A DNA stretch of 64,000 nt from Hyphomicrobiales bacterium (GCA_028280515.1 JANQLP010000056.1:1-64000); one strand, 5' to 3'; shown: positions 1 to 10,157, counted from the first letter of the stretch. Made by a program: numbers and translations. Notes: generated by a model not told the origin, from the letters alone.

Positions 1-447
1 TTCGATACCCATGGTGTGGTGCAGATTGTGGGCGAGCAGTTCGTAGATCTGATTGCCGCGGTTGCCGCTGCGATCGGTCACCAGCCCCTTGCCCGCCGGC
101 ACGAAATTGACCGACGGTCGCTTGTTCAGGCGGTGGAAGAACATCGAGGTGGGCACTTCCAGGGCGTCGGCAATCCGCACCAGCGTCTGGATGGAAGGCG
201 CCACGTCGCCCTTTTCGATCTTGGTCAGCATACCCGCCGACACACCGGAGAGACTGGCAAGCTTCGCGCCGGTGAGGCCACGATGGTTGCGCCAGAACCG
301 CAACTCCTGGCCGACCGCGACCTTCAGGTCCGCCGACGGTTCGTGACTGTCCAAGCGATCGGCCGCGAACTCGACCAGACTCTTTTCTGCTGGCGCCTCA
401 TCCTTGCGAGGCTGCTTTCGTTGCCGGGGGCGTTTGGCCGAGGTCAT
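1..447 (-). CDS. XRE-family regulator, probable cupin type, 3' end outside window
   Basis: This reading frame is open for 149 codons from an ATG at 447 to the window edge, so the C-terminus is missing. After a basic, charged N-terminal stretch (residues 1-40) there is a classical lambda-repressor-type helix-turn-helix, roughly residues 45-100, with LRFWRNHRGLTGAKLASLSG followed by GMLTKIEKGDVAPSIQTLVR. The last visible residues (PSVNFVPAGKGLVTDRSGN) look like the linker leading into a cupin sensor domain, as in XRE-cupin regulators. That part is inferred because the domain is cut off. The gene is divergent from the Rieske oxygenase gene, so it probably controls that gene and itself. Confidence 0.8.
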   Translation of the reverse strand, partial: MTSAKRPRQRKQPRKDEAPAEKSLVEFAADRLDSHEPSADLKVAVGQELRFWRNHRGLTGAKLASLSGVSAGMLTKIEKGDVAPSIQTLVRIADALEVPTSMFFHRLNKRPSVNFVPAGKGLVTDRSGNRGNQIYELLAHNLHHTMGIE

Positions 448-606
448 CAGTCAGGATCCGATCGTGGCAGACATGCGTGCCGAGCAAGACGGGGCGGGAT
501 TGAACCACACTCAACGAATTGTCAACTGAATGGCGGGCGCTCTGTCTCATACGCCCAACGAGATCGACCCAAATCGCCTGCGCCTCCGTGGCATTTACTG
601 ATGATA

Positions 607-622
607 AATAGTATTGTCTATT
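607..622. promoter_or_regulatory. Candidate operator between regulator and Rieske oxygenase
   Basis: AATAG and CTATT arms separated by six bases form an inverted repeat inside an AT-rich patch of the 250-bp divergent intergenic region. It lies about 75 bp before the oxygenase start and is a plausible binding site for the divergent XRE regulator. The assignment is by position and symmetry only. Confidence 0.25.
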
Positions 623-697
623 GGTCAGTCCGCGATTTAAGCTGGGCACCTGGGTCAGGCTGCCATGATCCTGTTCGGCATGTTGGAGAGTAGAGCC

Positions 698-1849
698 ATG
701 AGTGTTACCGCCCGCCGCGACGCCGCTCGAAAGGAACAACGTCCGCACCCCGACGACCGCGGTCTGCCGAATGCGTACTTCACCGACGAGGCGCACTACC
801 GCGAGGAGCAGGAGCGCCTGTTTCGCCGCACGTGGGTGATGGCGGGCGTCGAGGGTACGCTCCTGGAAAAGGGTGCGGTGGTTCAGGCCGACGTCGCCGG
901 GGTTCCCATCTTCTTCACTCGCAATCGCGATGGCGAGGTCAGGGCATTCCAGAATGTCTGTCCACACCGTGGCGTCCGGCTGGTCGTCGAAGATCAACAG
1001 CGCGCGGCGATGATTACCTGTCCCTATCACGCCTGGACCTATGACCTCGACGGCAAGCTCAAGAGCCGCGCCCATTTCTTCGGCCCCGGCGCCCATGCAA
1101 CGGCAGAGGACGAGGCGCTACACGCTTGCGAAGGTCTTTGGCCGGTCCGGGTCGCGACATGGAACGGCGCCCTGCTCGTCAACATCGACGGCAACGCGAT
1201 GCCGATCGAGGACTATGTCTCGCCGCTCGATGTTGAAGCTGCCGGCTATGATCTCGGCGCCATGCGCTACGCCGGCGTGGTGTCCAGCACGTTCGAGGCG
1301 AACTGGAAACTCACGATCGAAAACTTCCTGGACGCCTATCATGTCTTCGCGGTGCACCCGACACTCGACAGCCTCATGACGCCCGATCAGCGCAAGTCGT
1401 CGGTCGGTTCGGGAAACCTGATCTATTCGGACTACTATTCGACCGATACCGGCAAGGCGATGCGCGGCGGTTTGCCGCTGATCCCGGACATGCCCGATGA
1501 ACTCGTCAATGTCTCGTTCTTCGGCGTCATGTTCCCCAACTGGATGCTCTCCATCCATCCGGCCTATCTGCTGCACTGGCACGTGGTGCCGCTCGGCGTC
1601 GACCGTACGCGTGTCGACGTCCACGCCCACTTCGTCGGCGAGGCCGCGACCGATGCGGCCCATGCCGAAGCACGCAAGAAACTTCTGGACTATTACATAG
1701 CGCTTAACGGCGAAGACGAGTCGATCTGCCGGCGCCTACAACAGGGGCGCCAAGCGCCGGCGTATGACGGCGGCCGTTTCTCACCGTACTGGGACGGCGG
1801 CACCGTTTACCTGGCCAATCTTGTACGGGCGGCGATGTCGCAAGCATAG
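698..1849 (+). CDS. Rieske [2Fe-2S] aromatic-ring-hydroxylating-type oxygenase, large subunit
   Basis: This 383-residue oxygenase has an N-terminal Rieske domain and a C-terminal mononuclear-iron domain. The [2Fe-2S] ligands are visible as C88-x-H90 and C108-x2-H111. The catalytic iron site is the NFLDAYHVFAVHP segment with H215 and H220. The family adds O2 to aromatic or quaternary-ammonium-type substrates using electrons from a separate reductase. No reductase or ferredoxin gene is seen beside it, so the electron donor must be encoded elsewhere. I chose the ATG at 698 over an in-frame ATG at 665 because GGAGAG sits 8 bp before it and conserved sequence begins only after it. The substrate cannot be told from the sequence. 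Confidence 0.88.
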   Translation: MSVTARRDAARKEQRPHPDDRGLPNAYFTDEAHYREEQERLFRRTWVMAGVEGTLLEKGAVVQADVAGVPIFFTRNRDGEVRAFQNVCPHRGVRLVVEDQQRAAMITCPYHAWTYDLDGKLKSRAHFFGPGAHATAEDEALHACEGLWPVRVATWNGALLVNIDGNAMPIEDYVSPLDVEAAGYDLGAMRYAGVVSSTFEANWKLTIENFLDAYHVFAVHPTLDSLMTPDQRKSSVGSGNLIYSDYYSTDTGKAMRGGLPLIPDMPDELVNVSFFGVMFPNWMLSIHPAYLLHWHVVPLGVDRTRVDVHAHFVGEAATDAAHAEARKKLLDYYIALNGEDESICRRLQQGRQAPAYDGGRFSPYWDGGTVYLANLVRAAMSQA

Positions 1850-2577
1850 GCAGATTAGCCAAGCCTCCTAACGCACCAAAGCACGGTTCTGGGCAGCCAC
1901 AGTTGGGCGGTCGGCTGGGGTGCAGCTCTTAGACGTTGCCATAGCAACTCGGATGGTCCTGCGCTCTCGCACCCAAACTGACATCTCAACTTTGCTCAGC
2001 ACTGACGTTTTAACTCTGCGCTTACAACAGTCAGCGTCATAATCTGCATTATGGAAAATCGGCAGCGGGTGCAGCAATCAGACACCCAAAAGCCAAAGCG
2101 ATTTGAACGGTGAAGATTTTGACGAAGGTACCAATCGACCGACATAACGGTCTCGCTTGCTGATGCCTAGCCTTACTGCCGAAATCTGGGGTTTGAGAAG
2201 CGACAGCCGGTGATCTAACCATCTGGCGCGTGGTCGATGATTGGCCGGAGGAGATCCCCGCGATGCTTAAAAAGGTGGACGTATTCGAGTGTTGGTTTCG
2301 GGACCCTCTGGAGGATACGCTCGAGTCCGAAGCCGGCGGTGAGGAAAAGTAGGCCAATCTTCCGTCGCCAACTGCGCCGAGTTCCGGGCGCACGACACCT
2401 CACTCTCGTATTAGGCGACGCCTTTTCGCCCCCATGCTATCTTTAGCTGCACTAGCCAATCTCTGGAAAACGCTGTTTCTCGTCGTGACAAAGGTTGCAT
2501 CCCTACCGCTTCCAATCGAGGGGCATTTCGAGCGATAAGAATAGAACCTTCAGTCGTGACTCATGCGAGGAGCCATC
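1850..2577. other. Intergenic region, left edge of defence island
   Basis: About 730 bp separate the Rieske gene from hsdM. Apart from the truncated gene tail at 2197-2352 I see no coding signal, tRNA or clear promoter. Foreign DNA probably begins in this gap, but no attachment-site duplication was recognised. Confidence 0.5.
2197..2352 (+). pseudogene. Truncated tail of an unidentified gene
   Basis: An open frame without a usable start runs from just after a stop codon at 2194-2196 to a TAG at 2350. It reads convincingly protein-like and acidic (IWRVVDDWPEEIPAMLKKVD, then FECWFRDPLEDTL). No start codon with a ribosome site precedes it, so it looks like the 3' remnant of a gene cut by insertion or deletion. 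The family was not recognised. Confidence 0.3.
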
Positions 2578-5028
2578 ATGGCTGTCAAAAAAACGGCCGT
2601 CTATTCAAGTCTCTGGAAAAGCTGCGATGAATTGCGTGGCGGAATGGACGCGTCATCCTATAAAGATTACGTTCTCGTTATTCTATTCGTCAAATACGTC
2701 TCGGATAAATACTATGGTAAGAAAGGTGCTCTGATCGAGGTGCCTGAAGGTGGCAGCTTTGCTGACATGGTGAAGCTGAAAGGCGACAAGGATATCGGCG
2801 AGAAAATCGATGTCATCATCCGCAAGCTCGCCGAAGCGAACGACCTGAAAGGCGTCATCGATGTCGCAGCCTTCAACGATCCCGAAAAGATGGGCAGCGG
2901 CAAGGACATGGTCGACCGCCTGTCAAACCTTGTCGCGATCTTTGACCGTCCAGAGCTGAATTTCCGAGGCAACCGAACTGCTGACGATGACATTCTAGGC
3001 GACGCTTACGAGTATCTCATGCGCCACTTCGCAACGGAGAGCGGAAAGTCGAAGGGCCAATTCTACACGCCCGCCGAAGTCTCCCGCATTATGGCGAAGG
3101 TGATCGGCATTGGCGAGGCGAGCAGCACCAATCAGACGATCTACGATCCGGCCTGCGGGTCCGGCTCTCTACTTCTCAAGGCCCATGACGAGGCACCGGC
3201 CGACCTCACGATGTACGGCCAAGAGAATGACACGGCGACCCGTGCGCTCGCCAAGATGAACACGATCTTGCACGACTGCCCGACAGCAGACATCTGGCGG
3301 GGCAACACGCTTTCAGCCCCTTACTGGAAGGGCCCAGACGGCAAACTCAAGCGTTTCGACTTTGTTGTCGCCAATCCGCCGTTTTCTATGAAGAACTGGT
3401 CGAACGGGATTGTGCCGGAGGAGGATGAGTTCAAGCGATTTGAGCCTGGCGTCCCGCCCGCCAAAAATGGCGATTACGCCTTCCTGCTTCACATTCTCGC
3501 GTCGATGAAAAGCAAAGCCAAGGGCGCGGTGATTCTGCCCCATGGTGTGTTGTTTCGCGGGAATGCTGAGGCGACGATCCGCCAGAACGTCATTCGGCGT
3601 GGCTACATCAAGGGTGTCATCGGCCTGCCGGCTAACCTCTTCTACGGCACCGGCATCCCCGCCTGTATTGTGGTCCTGGACAAGGAAGGCGCTGACAAAC
3701 GCGACGGCATCTTCATGATCGATGCCTCGAAGGGCTTTGTGAAGGACGGCAACAAGAACCGCCTGCGGGAACAGGACATTCACCGTATCGTCGACACCTT
3801 TACGCGCGGCGAAGATGTGCCCGGATACGCTCGCTTCGTGCCAAACGCTGAGATCAAGGCTCACGGCCACAACCTCAATATCCCACGCTACGTCGATGCG
3901 AGCGAGCCCGAAGACCGTCAGGATATTGAAGGTCACCTCAAGGGCGGCATACCCGAGCGAGATATCGACGCGCTCCAGGAGTTCTGGAACATCATGCCGT
4001 CCGTGCGCGGCGAGCTCTTCGAGGCCGATCGCCCCGGCTATGTGACGCCGAAAGTCGAGCCTGACGAAATGCGCGCGGCCATCGAAGCGCATGATGAGTT
4101 TCTCGCTTATCGGGGCAGAATCTCGAAACTCTTCGCTGACTGGCGCGCCGCGACGCAGCCGAAGCTTGAAGCATTCGCCAGAGAGCAACTGCCCAAGGCG
4201 CTCATTCACGACATTTCCGAAGATCTGCTTGCGCGGTTCGCTGCCGCGGACCTCATTGACAAGTATGACGTCTACCAACTCCTCATGAGCTATTGGGCCG
4301 AGGTGATGCAGGATGACGCTTACATCATTTCCGGCGACGGCTGGGAGGCGGGCCGCGTCGTGCGCGAGTTGGTCAAAGGCCCTGATGCCAAACTCATGGA
4401 GGAGCCAGATATCACGCTTGGCTCCGGCAAAACGGCAAAGAAGCTGAAAGCGGAATTGATTCCGCCCGCGTTGATCGTCGCACAGCACTTCGCTGACAAA
4501 CAAGCCAAGATCGACGCAGCGAACGAGCGTGGCGAGGCGCTGCAGACTGAGATCGATGGACTCGACGAAGAGCATGGCGGCGAGGATGGCTTGCTGACCG
4601 ATGCCAAGACCGACAAAGGTAAACTGACTCAGAAGTCCGTGAAGGACCGCCTGAGGGCGGTCAAGGGCGAGCTAGATATCGACGGCGAGCATAACATGCT
4701 GGCGCATGCCCTTGACGTGATCGAGCGACAGGCCAAGGCCGCAAGGGAGGCCAAGGCGCTGCAGAAGGCACTCGATGAAGCCGTGGTCAACCACTACCCG
4801 AAGCTTTCGATCGATAACATCAAAGCGCTGGTCGTTGAAGCCAAATGGCTCGCCCGGATCGAGGGCGACGTTATGGGCGAACTAGACCGCGTCAGCCAGC
4901 ACCTTACGACACGGTTGAAGACGCTCGCGGCTCGGTACAGCACACCGCTGCCGAAGCTTCAGGAGCGGGTTGAAGGGCTAGCTTCAAAGACTAAGAAGTA
5001 TCTCGCCGCCATGGGGTATGCGGTATGA
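2578..5028 (+). CDS. hsdM: Type I restriction-modification methyltransferase subunit M
   Basis: HsdM methylates adenine at the N6 position when assembled with HsdS, and is part of the restricting HsdR2M2S complex. The N-terminal HsdM helical domain (LWKSCDELRGGMDASSYKDY) is followed by the AdoMet motif DPACGSG at residue 190 and the catalytic NPPF at 266-269. The remaining roughly 400 residues, including a charged probable coiled-coil region, give the long (about 815 aa) variant. The start at 2578 is preferred over the ATG at 2563 because AGGAG lies 5 bp before it. It is the first gene of the operon, overlapping hsdS by ATGA. Confidence 0.96.
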   Translation: MAVKKTAVYSSLWKSCDELRGGMDASSYKDYVLVILFVKYVSDKYYGKKGALIEVPEGGSFADMVKLKGDKDIGEKIDVIIRKLAEANDLKGVIDVAAFNDPEKMGSGKDMVDRLSNLVAIFDRPELNFRGNRTADDDILGDAYEYLMRHFATESGKSKGQFYTPAEVSRIMAKVIGIGEASSTNQTIYDPACGSGSLLLKAHDEAPADLTMYGQENDTATRALAKMNTILHDCPTADIWRGNTLSAPYWKGPDGKLKRFDFVVANPPFSMKNWSNGIVPEEDEFKRFEPGVPPAKNGDYAFLLHILASMKSKAKGAVILPHGVLFRGNAEATIRQNVIRRGYIKGVIGLPANLFYGTGIPACIVVLDKEGADKRDGIFMIDASKGFVKDGNKNRLREQDIHRIVDTFTRGEDVPGYARFVPNAEIKAHGHNLNIPRYVDASEPEDRQDIEGHLKGGIPERDIDALQEFWNIMPSVRGELFEADRPGYVTPKVEPDEMRAAIEAHDEFLAYRGRISKLFADWRAATQPKLEAFAREQLPKALIHDISEDLLARFAAADLIDKYDVYQLLMSYWAEVMQDDAYIISGDGWEAGRVVRELVKGPDAKLMEEPDITLGSGKTAKKLKAELIPPALIVAQHFADKQAKIDAANERGEALQTEIDGLDEEHGGEDGLLTDAKTDKGKLTQKSVKDRLRAVKGELDIDGEHNMLAHALDVIERQAKAAREAKALQKALDEAVVNHYPKLSIDNIKALVVEAKWLARIEGDVMGELDRVSQHLTTRLKTLAARYSTPLPKLQERVEGLASKTKKYLAAMGYAV

Positions 5029-6299
5029 GATTTGACGAGGCGCTGCCTGCGGGATTCAAGCAAACGGAGATCGGTTTGATCCCGGAGGATTGGGAAGTAC
5101 GAGAATTCAATCGAACACTCTCCATAGCGAACGGACAAGTAGACCCCAAGCGGCAACCCTTTTCGCGCATGATACTCGTTGCCCCTGACCACATCGAAGA
5201 AGCATCAGGATTGCTGCTTGAGCGACGCACAGCCGCAGACCAAGGGGCCAAGAGCGGCAAGTACTTGTTTCGCCCAGGCGATATCGTTTACTCAAAAATT
5301 CGGCCCTACCTCAAAAAGGCAATCTTTGCCGATTTTGAAGGGTTATGCAGCGCAGACATGTACCCGCTGTCGCCGTTGAATGGCGTTGATGGCCGGTTTG
5401 CCTTTCACCTTGTGCTTGGGCAGCAGTTTAGTGATTTTGCTGAGACCGTTTCTGCAAGGAGCGGAATTCCCAAGATCAATCGCTCTGAACTGTCAGAGTA
5501 CAGGCTCGCCCTCCCACCACTTGCTGAGCAGCGAGCGATTGCTAAGGTGTTGTCGGATGTGGATGAGTTGATTGCGGAGCTGGAGGCGTTGGTCGCGAAG
5601 AAGCGCGATCTCAAACAGGCCGCCGCCCAAACGCTCCTCACCGGCGAGACGCGCCTGCCGGGCTTTTCGGGCGACTGGGAGGACCTAAAGGTTGGAGAGC
5701 TGTTCGAGTTCAAGAACGGCTTGAACAAGGCCAAAAGATTTTTCGGGTACGGATCTCCTATCATCAATTACATGGACGTATTCCGACATTCCGGTATCCG
5801 ATCAGAGCATATTGCTGGAAAAGTCGACGTCACTGCTGATGAGATTAGAGCTTACGAAGTTCAGCGTGGCGACGTTCTCTTCACTCGTACGTCGGAAACA
5901 GTCGATGAGATAGGCGTGTCAGCCGCTGTGTTAGAGTGTCCTGATTGCACCGTTTTCAGCGGTTTCGTCTTACGAGCTCGCCCTAGTTCTGGTCGCCTTG
6001 TGGATGACTTTAAGAAGTTTTGCTTCAGCGCCAACTATGTGCGCGACCAGATCGTGAGCAAGGCCACCTACACGACACGTGCCTTGACCAATGGCACTCA
6101 GCTTTCCCAAGTCACCTTGCGGGTCCCGAGCCCTGAAGAACAGACCGCCATCGCCACGGTCCTCTCTGACATGGACGCGGAGATCGGAGCGTTGGACGCG
6201 CTGCTCGCCAAGACGCGCGATCTAAAAGCCGGCATGATGCAGGACTTACTGACGGGCCGTGTGCGCCTGACCGCCTCCGGAGAAAGGCGGGCCGCATGA
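5025..6299 (+). CDS. hsdS: Type I restriction-modification specificity subunit S
   Basis: HsdS carries DNA sequence recognition for the complex. It has the usual two-part plan. Target-recognition domain 1 (about residues 20-165) is followed by the conserved helical spacer LAEQRAIAKVLSDVDELIAE. Domain 2 (about 215-360) is followed by a second copy of the spacer, EEQTAIATVLSDMDAEIGAL. The opening KQTEIGLIPEDWEV is typical for the family. Start and stop overlap hsdM and hsdR by four bases each, so the three are translationally coupled. The two recognition domains differ, consistent with a bipartite asymmetric target. Confidence 0.95.
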   Translation: MRFDEALPAGFKQTEIGLIPEDWEVREFNRTLSIANGQVDPKRQPFSRMILVAPDHIEEASGLLLERRTAADQGAKSGKYLFRPGDIVYSKIRPYLKKAIFADFEGLCSADMYPLSPLNGVDGRFAFHLVLGQQFSDFAETVSARSGIPKINRSELSEYRLALPPLAEQRAIAKVLSDVDELIAELEALVAKKRDLKQAAAQTLLTGETRLPGFSGDWEDLKVGELFEFKNGLNKAKRFFGYGSPIINYMDVFRHSGIRSEHIAGKVDVTADEIRAYEVQRGDVLFTRTSETVDEIGVSAAVLECPDCTVFSGFVLRARPSSGRLVDDFKKFCFSANYVRDQIVSKATYTTRALTNGTQLSQVTLRVPSPEEQTAIATVLSDMDAEIGALDALLAKTRDLKAGMMQDLLTGRVRLTASGERRAA

Positions 6300-9200
6300 G
6301 CAAAATCGGGCAGCGCGAGCGCGAAACCCAGAACCGCGTCGTCAAACTGTTCCGGCAGCACCTGAGCTATGACTATCTCGGCAACTGGCAGGACGATCCG
6401 CGGGGGACCAATATCGAGGAGGGTCTTCTCCTCCGCTTCCTAACTGAGACCCAAGGGCTGCCCCCTACGCTCGCCACCCGTGCCGTTCAGGAGTTCACGC
6501 GCAAAGCCGGCGATCAGGGCGCCTCACTCTATGACGTCAACAAGACCGTCTACGAACTGCTGCGCTATGGCGCAAGGGTGAAGGACGAGCAGACTGGCGA
6601 GTTCCGCACTGTTCACCTGATCAACTGGGGCAAGCCGGAGCGCAACCACTTCGCCATCGCAGAAGAGGTGAGCATCGTCGCCGCCGATGCCAAATCTTAC
6701 GGCAAGCGGCCGGACGTGGTGCTCTATGTGAACGGCATCGCGCTCGGCGTACTGGAGCTCAAACGCTCCACAGTCTCGGTGTCGGAAGGCATACGGCAAA
6801 ATCTCGACAATCAGACCAAGCTCTTCATCCGACCTTTCTTCACGACCATGCAGCTCGTCATGGCCGGCAACGACACCGAGGGCTTGCGCTACGGCACAAT
6901 CGAGACGCCGGAGAAATTCTATCTCACCTGGAGGGAAGAGAACCCCGACTATGAGATTGCCCGCGACCCGCGTGAGAAGAAGTATCTGCCGCAGGCACCT
7001 TGCGCCGAAAGCGAGTCGGCCCTCGACTGCGCACTTGCTCGCATGTGCAATAAAGAGCGACTGCTTGAGCTGATACACGATTTCATCGTCTTCGATGCGG
7101 GCTTCAAGAAGTTGCCCCGTCATAATCAGTACTTCGGGGTGAAGGCCGCACAGAAGCGGATCGCCGAGGGCGAGGACGGGATCATCTGGCACACGCAGGG
7201 CTCGGGCAAGAGCCTCACTATGGTCTGGCTCGCAAAATGGATCCGCGAGAACCAGAACGACGCCCGGGTGCTGATCATCACCGACCGAACCGAACTGGAC
7301 GAACAGATCGAAAAGGTCTTTGCCGGCGTCGGCGAGAACATCCATCGAACCAGTTCTGGCGGGGATCTGATTGGGCGACTGAACGACACGGTGCCCTGGT
7401 TGTTATGCTCCCTAGTCCATAAATTCGGCGGCAAGGACGACGCCGATCCCGATGTCGACTCGTATGTCGATGAACTGACTCGCAACCTGCCGCGCGATTT
7501 CTCGTCAAAGGGCAATCTCTTCGTTTTTATCGATGAATGCCACCGCACCCAGTCAGGCAAACTGCATGCGGCGATGAAGAAGCTGTTGCCTGGTGCCATG
7601 TTCATCGGCTTCACCGGAACGCCGCTTCTGAAGGACGACAAACAGACCAGTATCGAAGTCTTCGGGACCTACATCCACACCTACAAGTTCGATGAAGCAG
7701 TCGAGGACGGCGTCGTGCTCGATCTGCGCTATGAGGCCCGCGATATCGACCAGTCGCTCACTTCGCCGCAAAAAGTGGATCAGTGGTTCGAGGCGAAGAC
7801 ACGCGGTCTCACTGATCTCGCCCGTGCTCAGCTCAAGCAGCGCTGGGGCACGATGCAGAAAGTGCTCTCCAGCCAGTCGCGACTGGAGCGGATCGTCGCC
7901 GATATCATGTTCGACGTGGGCACGAAGGACCGTCTCGCCAATGGTCGAGGCAACGCTATTCTCGTGTCAGATAGCATACGCAACGCCTGCAAACTGTACG
8001 ACCTGTTCCAGAAGACGGAACTCGCGGAGAAGTGCGCCATTGTCACCTCCTACCGTCCGACCGCGGAGAAGGTAAAAGGTGAGACAACCGGCGAAGGCGA
8101 CACCGAACGTTTGGAACAGTTTAAGACCTATCGGCAAATGCTGGCGCAATGGTTCAACGCGCCGGAGGACGAGGCGGTCGGCAAGGCCGAGGAATTCGAG
8201 AAGCAAGCTAAGAAAAAGTTCGTCGATGAACCAGGGCAGATGCGGCTCTTAATCGTCGTTGACAAGCTGCTCACTGGCTTCGATGCGCCGTCTGCGACTT
8301 ATCTCTACATCGACAAGACAATGCATAACCATGGCCTGTTCCAGGCAATCTGCCGGGTCAATCGTCTTGATGACGACGATAAGGAGTACGGCTACATCAT
8401 CGACTACAAAGATCTGTTCCGAAGCCTAGAAGGGGCGATCGAGGACTATACATCTGGCGCCTTTGAGGCCTACGACAAGGAAGATGTCGAAGGGCTTCTC
8501 TCCAACCGCGTGGAGAAGGCGCGAGATAGGCTGGAAGAAGTACTCGAACAGATCCATGCGCTGTGCGAGCCAGTGGAACTGCCGCGCGGACAATTGCAGT
8601 TCCAACGCTTTTTTTGCGGCAATGACACAACCGACAAAACGCAGATCAAGGAGAACGAGCCGAAGCGTCTAACGTTCTACAAGCTGGCTGCTTCACTTCT
8701 GCGTGCCTACGCGAACATCGCCGCCGACATGGCTGAAGCTGGGTACACGGGCGCGGAGGCCGAGGCGATCAAATCCGAAGTCACGCGCTTCGAGGCCCTC
8801 CGCAATGAGATCAAGCTTGCAAGCGGTGATCATGTCGATCTCAAGCTTTATGAGCCAGCTATGCGACATCTCATCGATACCTATATCCGCGCCGAAGAAA
8901 GCACGACCTTGTCCGCCTTCGAAGATCTGACACTAATCGAGCTGATCGTGAAAAAGGGCGCGGATGCGATTGAAGACTTGCCCGAGGGTATTCGTGGCGA
9001 CAAGGAAGCTGCAGCGGAGACCATCGAAAACAACGTTCGCAAGCTCATCATCGACGAGCAAGCTGCTAACCCGAAATACTACGAAGCTATGTCCGACCTA
9101 CTCGACGAGTTGATCGAACAGCGCCGGCGCGGGGCGATGGCCTATGAAGAGTATCTGAAGAAGATAGCGAAACTCGCGGCGGACTCCGCTGAGCCGCCCA

Positions 9201-9439
9201 GCTCCGGCTACCCACTTTCGATTAACCGTCCCGCACTACGTGCGCTCTACGACAACCTCGAACGTGATGAGGCGTTGGCGCTTTTGATCGATGAAGCTGT
9301 CAGGCGTGTTCGCAAAGATGGCTGGCGTGGAAACCGGATAAAGGAACGCGAAGTCCGCAATGCCATCGAGGCGCTCATACCTGATACAGATCGACTCAAC
9401 CTTATCTTCGGCGTCGTGGTGAATCAGGATGGCTACTAA
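6296..9439 (+). CDS. hsdR: Type I restriction endonuclease subunit R
   Basis: HsdR is the ATP-driven translocase and nuclease of the complex (1047 aa, normal length). The N-terminal PD-(D/E)xK nuclease is visible as PDVVLYVNG followed by LELK (E154, K156). The superfamily 2 helicase core follows, with Walker A TQGSGKS near residue 300, DECH near 413, FTGTP just after it, and the second RecA domain with LLTGFDAPS. The C-terminal 350 residues are helical and would bind HsdM/HsdS. All catalytic motifs are intact, so the system is predicted to be active. Its end overlaps the DUF45 peptidase gene by 11 bp. Confidence 0.96.
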   Translation: MSKIGQRERETQNRVVKLFRQHLSYDYLGNWQDDPRGTNIEEGLLLRFLTETQGLPPTLATRAVQEFTRKAGDQGASLYDVNKTVYELLRYGARVKDEQTGEFRTVHLINWGKPERNHFAIAEEVSIVAADAKSYGKRPDVVLYVNGIALGVLELKRSTVSVSEGIRQNLDNQTKLFIRPFFTTMQLVMAGNDTEGLRYGTIETPEKFYLTWREENPDYEIARDPREKKYLPQAPCAESESALDCALARMCNKERLLELIHDFIVFDAGFKKLPRHNQYFGVKAAQKRIAEGEDGIIWHTQGSGKSLTMVWLAKWIRENQNDARVLIITDRTELDEQIEKVFAGVGENIHRTSSGGDLIGRLNDTVPWLLCSLVHKFGGKDDADPDVDSYVDELTRNLPRDFSSKGNLFVFIDECHRTQSGKLHAAMKKLLPGAMFIGFTGTPLLKDDKQTSIEVFGTYIHTYKFDEAVEDGVVLDLRYEARDIDQSLTSPQKVDQWFEAKTRGLTDLARAQLKQRWGTMQKVLSSQSRLERIVADIMFDVGTKDRLANGRGNAILVSDSIRNACKLYDLFQKTELAEKCAIVTSYRPTAEKVKGETTGEGDTERLEQFKTYRQMLAQWFNAPEDEAVGKAEEFEKQAKKKFVDEPGQMRLLIVVDKLLTGFDAPSATYLYIDKTMHNHGLFQAICRVNRLDDDDKEYGYIIDYKDLFRSLEGAIEDYTSGAFEAYDKEDVEGLLSNRVEKARDRLEEVLEQIHALCEPVELPRGQLQFQRFFCGNDTTDKTQIKENEPKRLTFYKLAASLLRAYANIAADMAEAGYTGAEAEAIKSEVTRFEALRNEIKLASGDHVDLKLYEPAMRHLIDTYIRAEESTTLSAFEDLTLIELIVKKGADAIEDLPEGIRGDKEAAAETIENNVRKLIIDEQAANPKYYEAMSDLLDELIEQRRRGAMAYEEYLKKIAKLAADSAEPPSSGYPLSINRPALRALYDNLERDEALALLIDEAVRRVRKDGWRGNRIKEREVRNAIEALIPDTDRLNLIFGVVVNQDGY

Positions 9440-10157
9440 AGGCGCAAAGCTTCACGTGTCTGAACTAGATGTTTCGGTTCGGAGGAAAGCGATCAAAAAC
9501 CTACATCTCGGCGTTTACCCGCCGGATGGTCGTGTTCGTGTGTCCGCGCCTGAAGCGATGAGCGATGATGCTATTCGGTTAGCTGTGGTCACTCGGCTCA
9601 ACTGGATTAAGGCGAAACGCAAGGAATTTGAGAAGCAGGCACGCGAGTCGCAGCGCGAGTATGTGTCTGGTGAAACACATTTCGTGCAGGGGCGTCGCTA
9701 CAGATTGAACGTGATTGAGGGCAGGCGAACTCCGAAAGTTTCGTTTAGCAAATCCGGATGGCTTGACTATCAGATCCCGGTGAACAGCGCGCATGATGAG
9801 CGCGAACGGTACTTCCAAAACTGGCAAAGACGCGAGCTCCGCCGCCTCGCTGAACCGATCATCTCCGATGCGGCGTATCGCATGGAACTTCGGCGACCGG
9901 ACTGGGGAATCCGGCGAATGAAAACTAAATGGGGAAGCTGCAATGCCGAAGCTCGTCGCATTTGGCTGAACCTCGAGCTCTTCAAGAAACCGATAGGCTG
10001 TCTTCAGTACATCATCGTCCATGAGCTCGTTCACCTTTATGTTCGCCATCACAACGACGATTTTCACCGTCGGATGGACCGATACCTGCCTCTTTGGAGA
10101 AACCTTCGTGATGAACTAAATCGCGAACCCTTGGCTCACGAGGATTGGACCTACTGA
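9429..10157 (+). CDS. DUF45/YgjP-type metallopeptidase linked to type I R-M
   Basis: This 242-residue protein has the zinc-metallopeptidase motif HELVH (H198, E199, H202) and downstream HHNDDFHRRM supplying a likely third ligand. The preceding MKTKWGSCNAEARRIWLN is the signature of the YgjP/SprT-like DUF45 family. The gene overlaps the end of hsdR by 11 bp, so it belongs to the same transcript. Peptidases of this family are known companions of type I R-M operons. Their role there is uncertain; controlled HsdR turnover is one idea. Substrate and activity are inferred. Confidence 0.88.
   Translation: MATKGAKLHVSELDVSVRRKAIKNLHLGVYPPDGRVRVSAPEAMSDDAIRLAVVTRLNWIKAKRKEFEKQARESQREYVSGETHFVQGRRYRLNVIEGRRTPKVSFSKSGWLDYQIPVNSAHDERERYFQNWQRRELRRLAEPIISDAAYRMELRRPDWGIRRMKTKWGSCNAEARRIWLNLELFKKPIGCLQYIIVHELVHLYVRHHNDDFHRRMDRYLPLWRNLRDELNREPLAHEDWTY

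Noticed and set aside
398-1096. Long minus-strand frame opposite the Rieske gene
   Set aside because: Antisense to a gene with intact iron motifs; a compositional shadow.
3313-4575. 420-codon minus-strand frame opposite hsdM
   Set aside because: Lies wholly inside a conserved hsdM; GC-rich antisense shadow with no domain.
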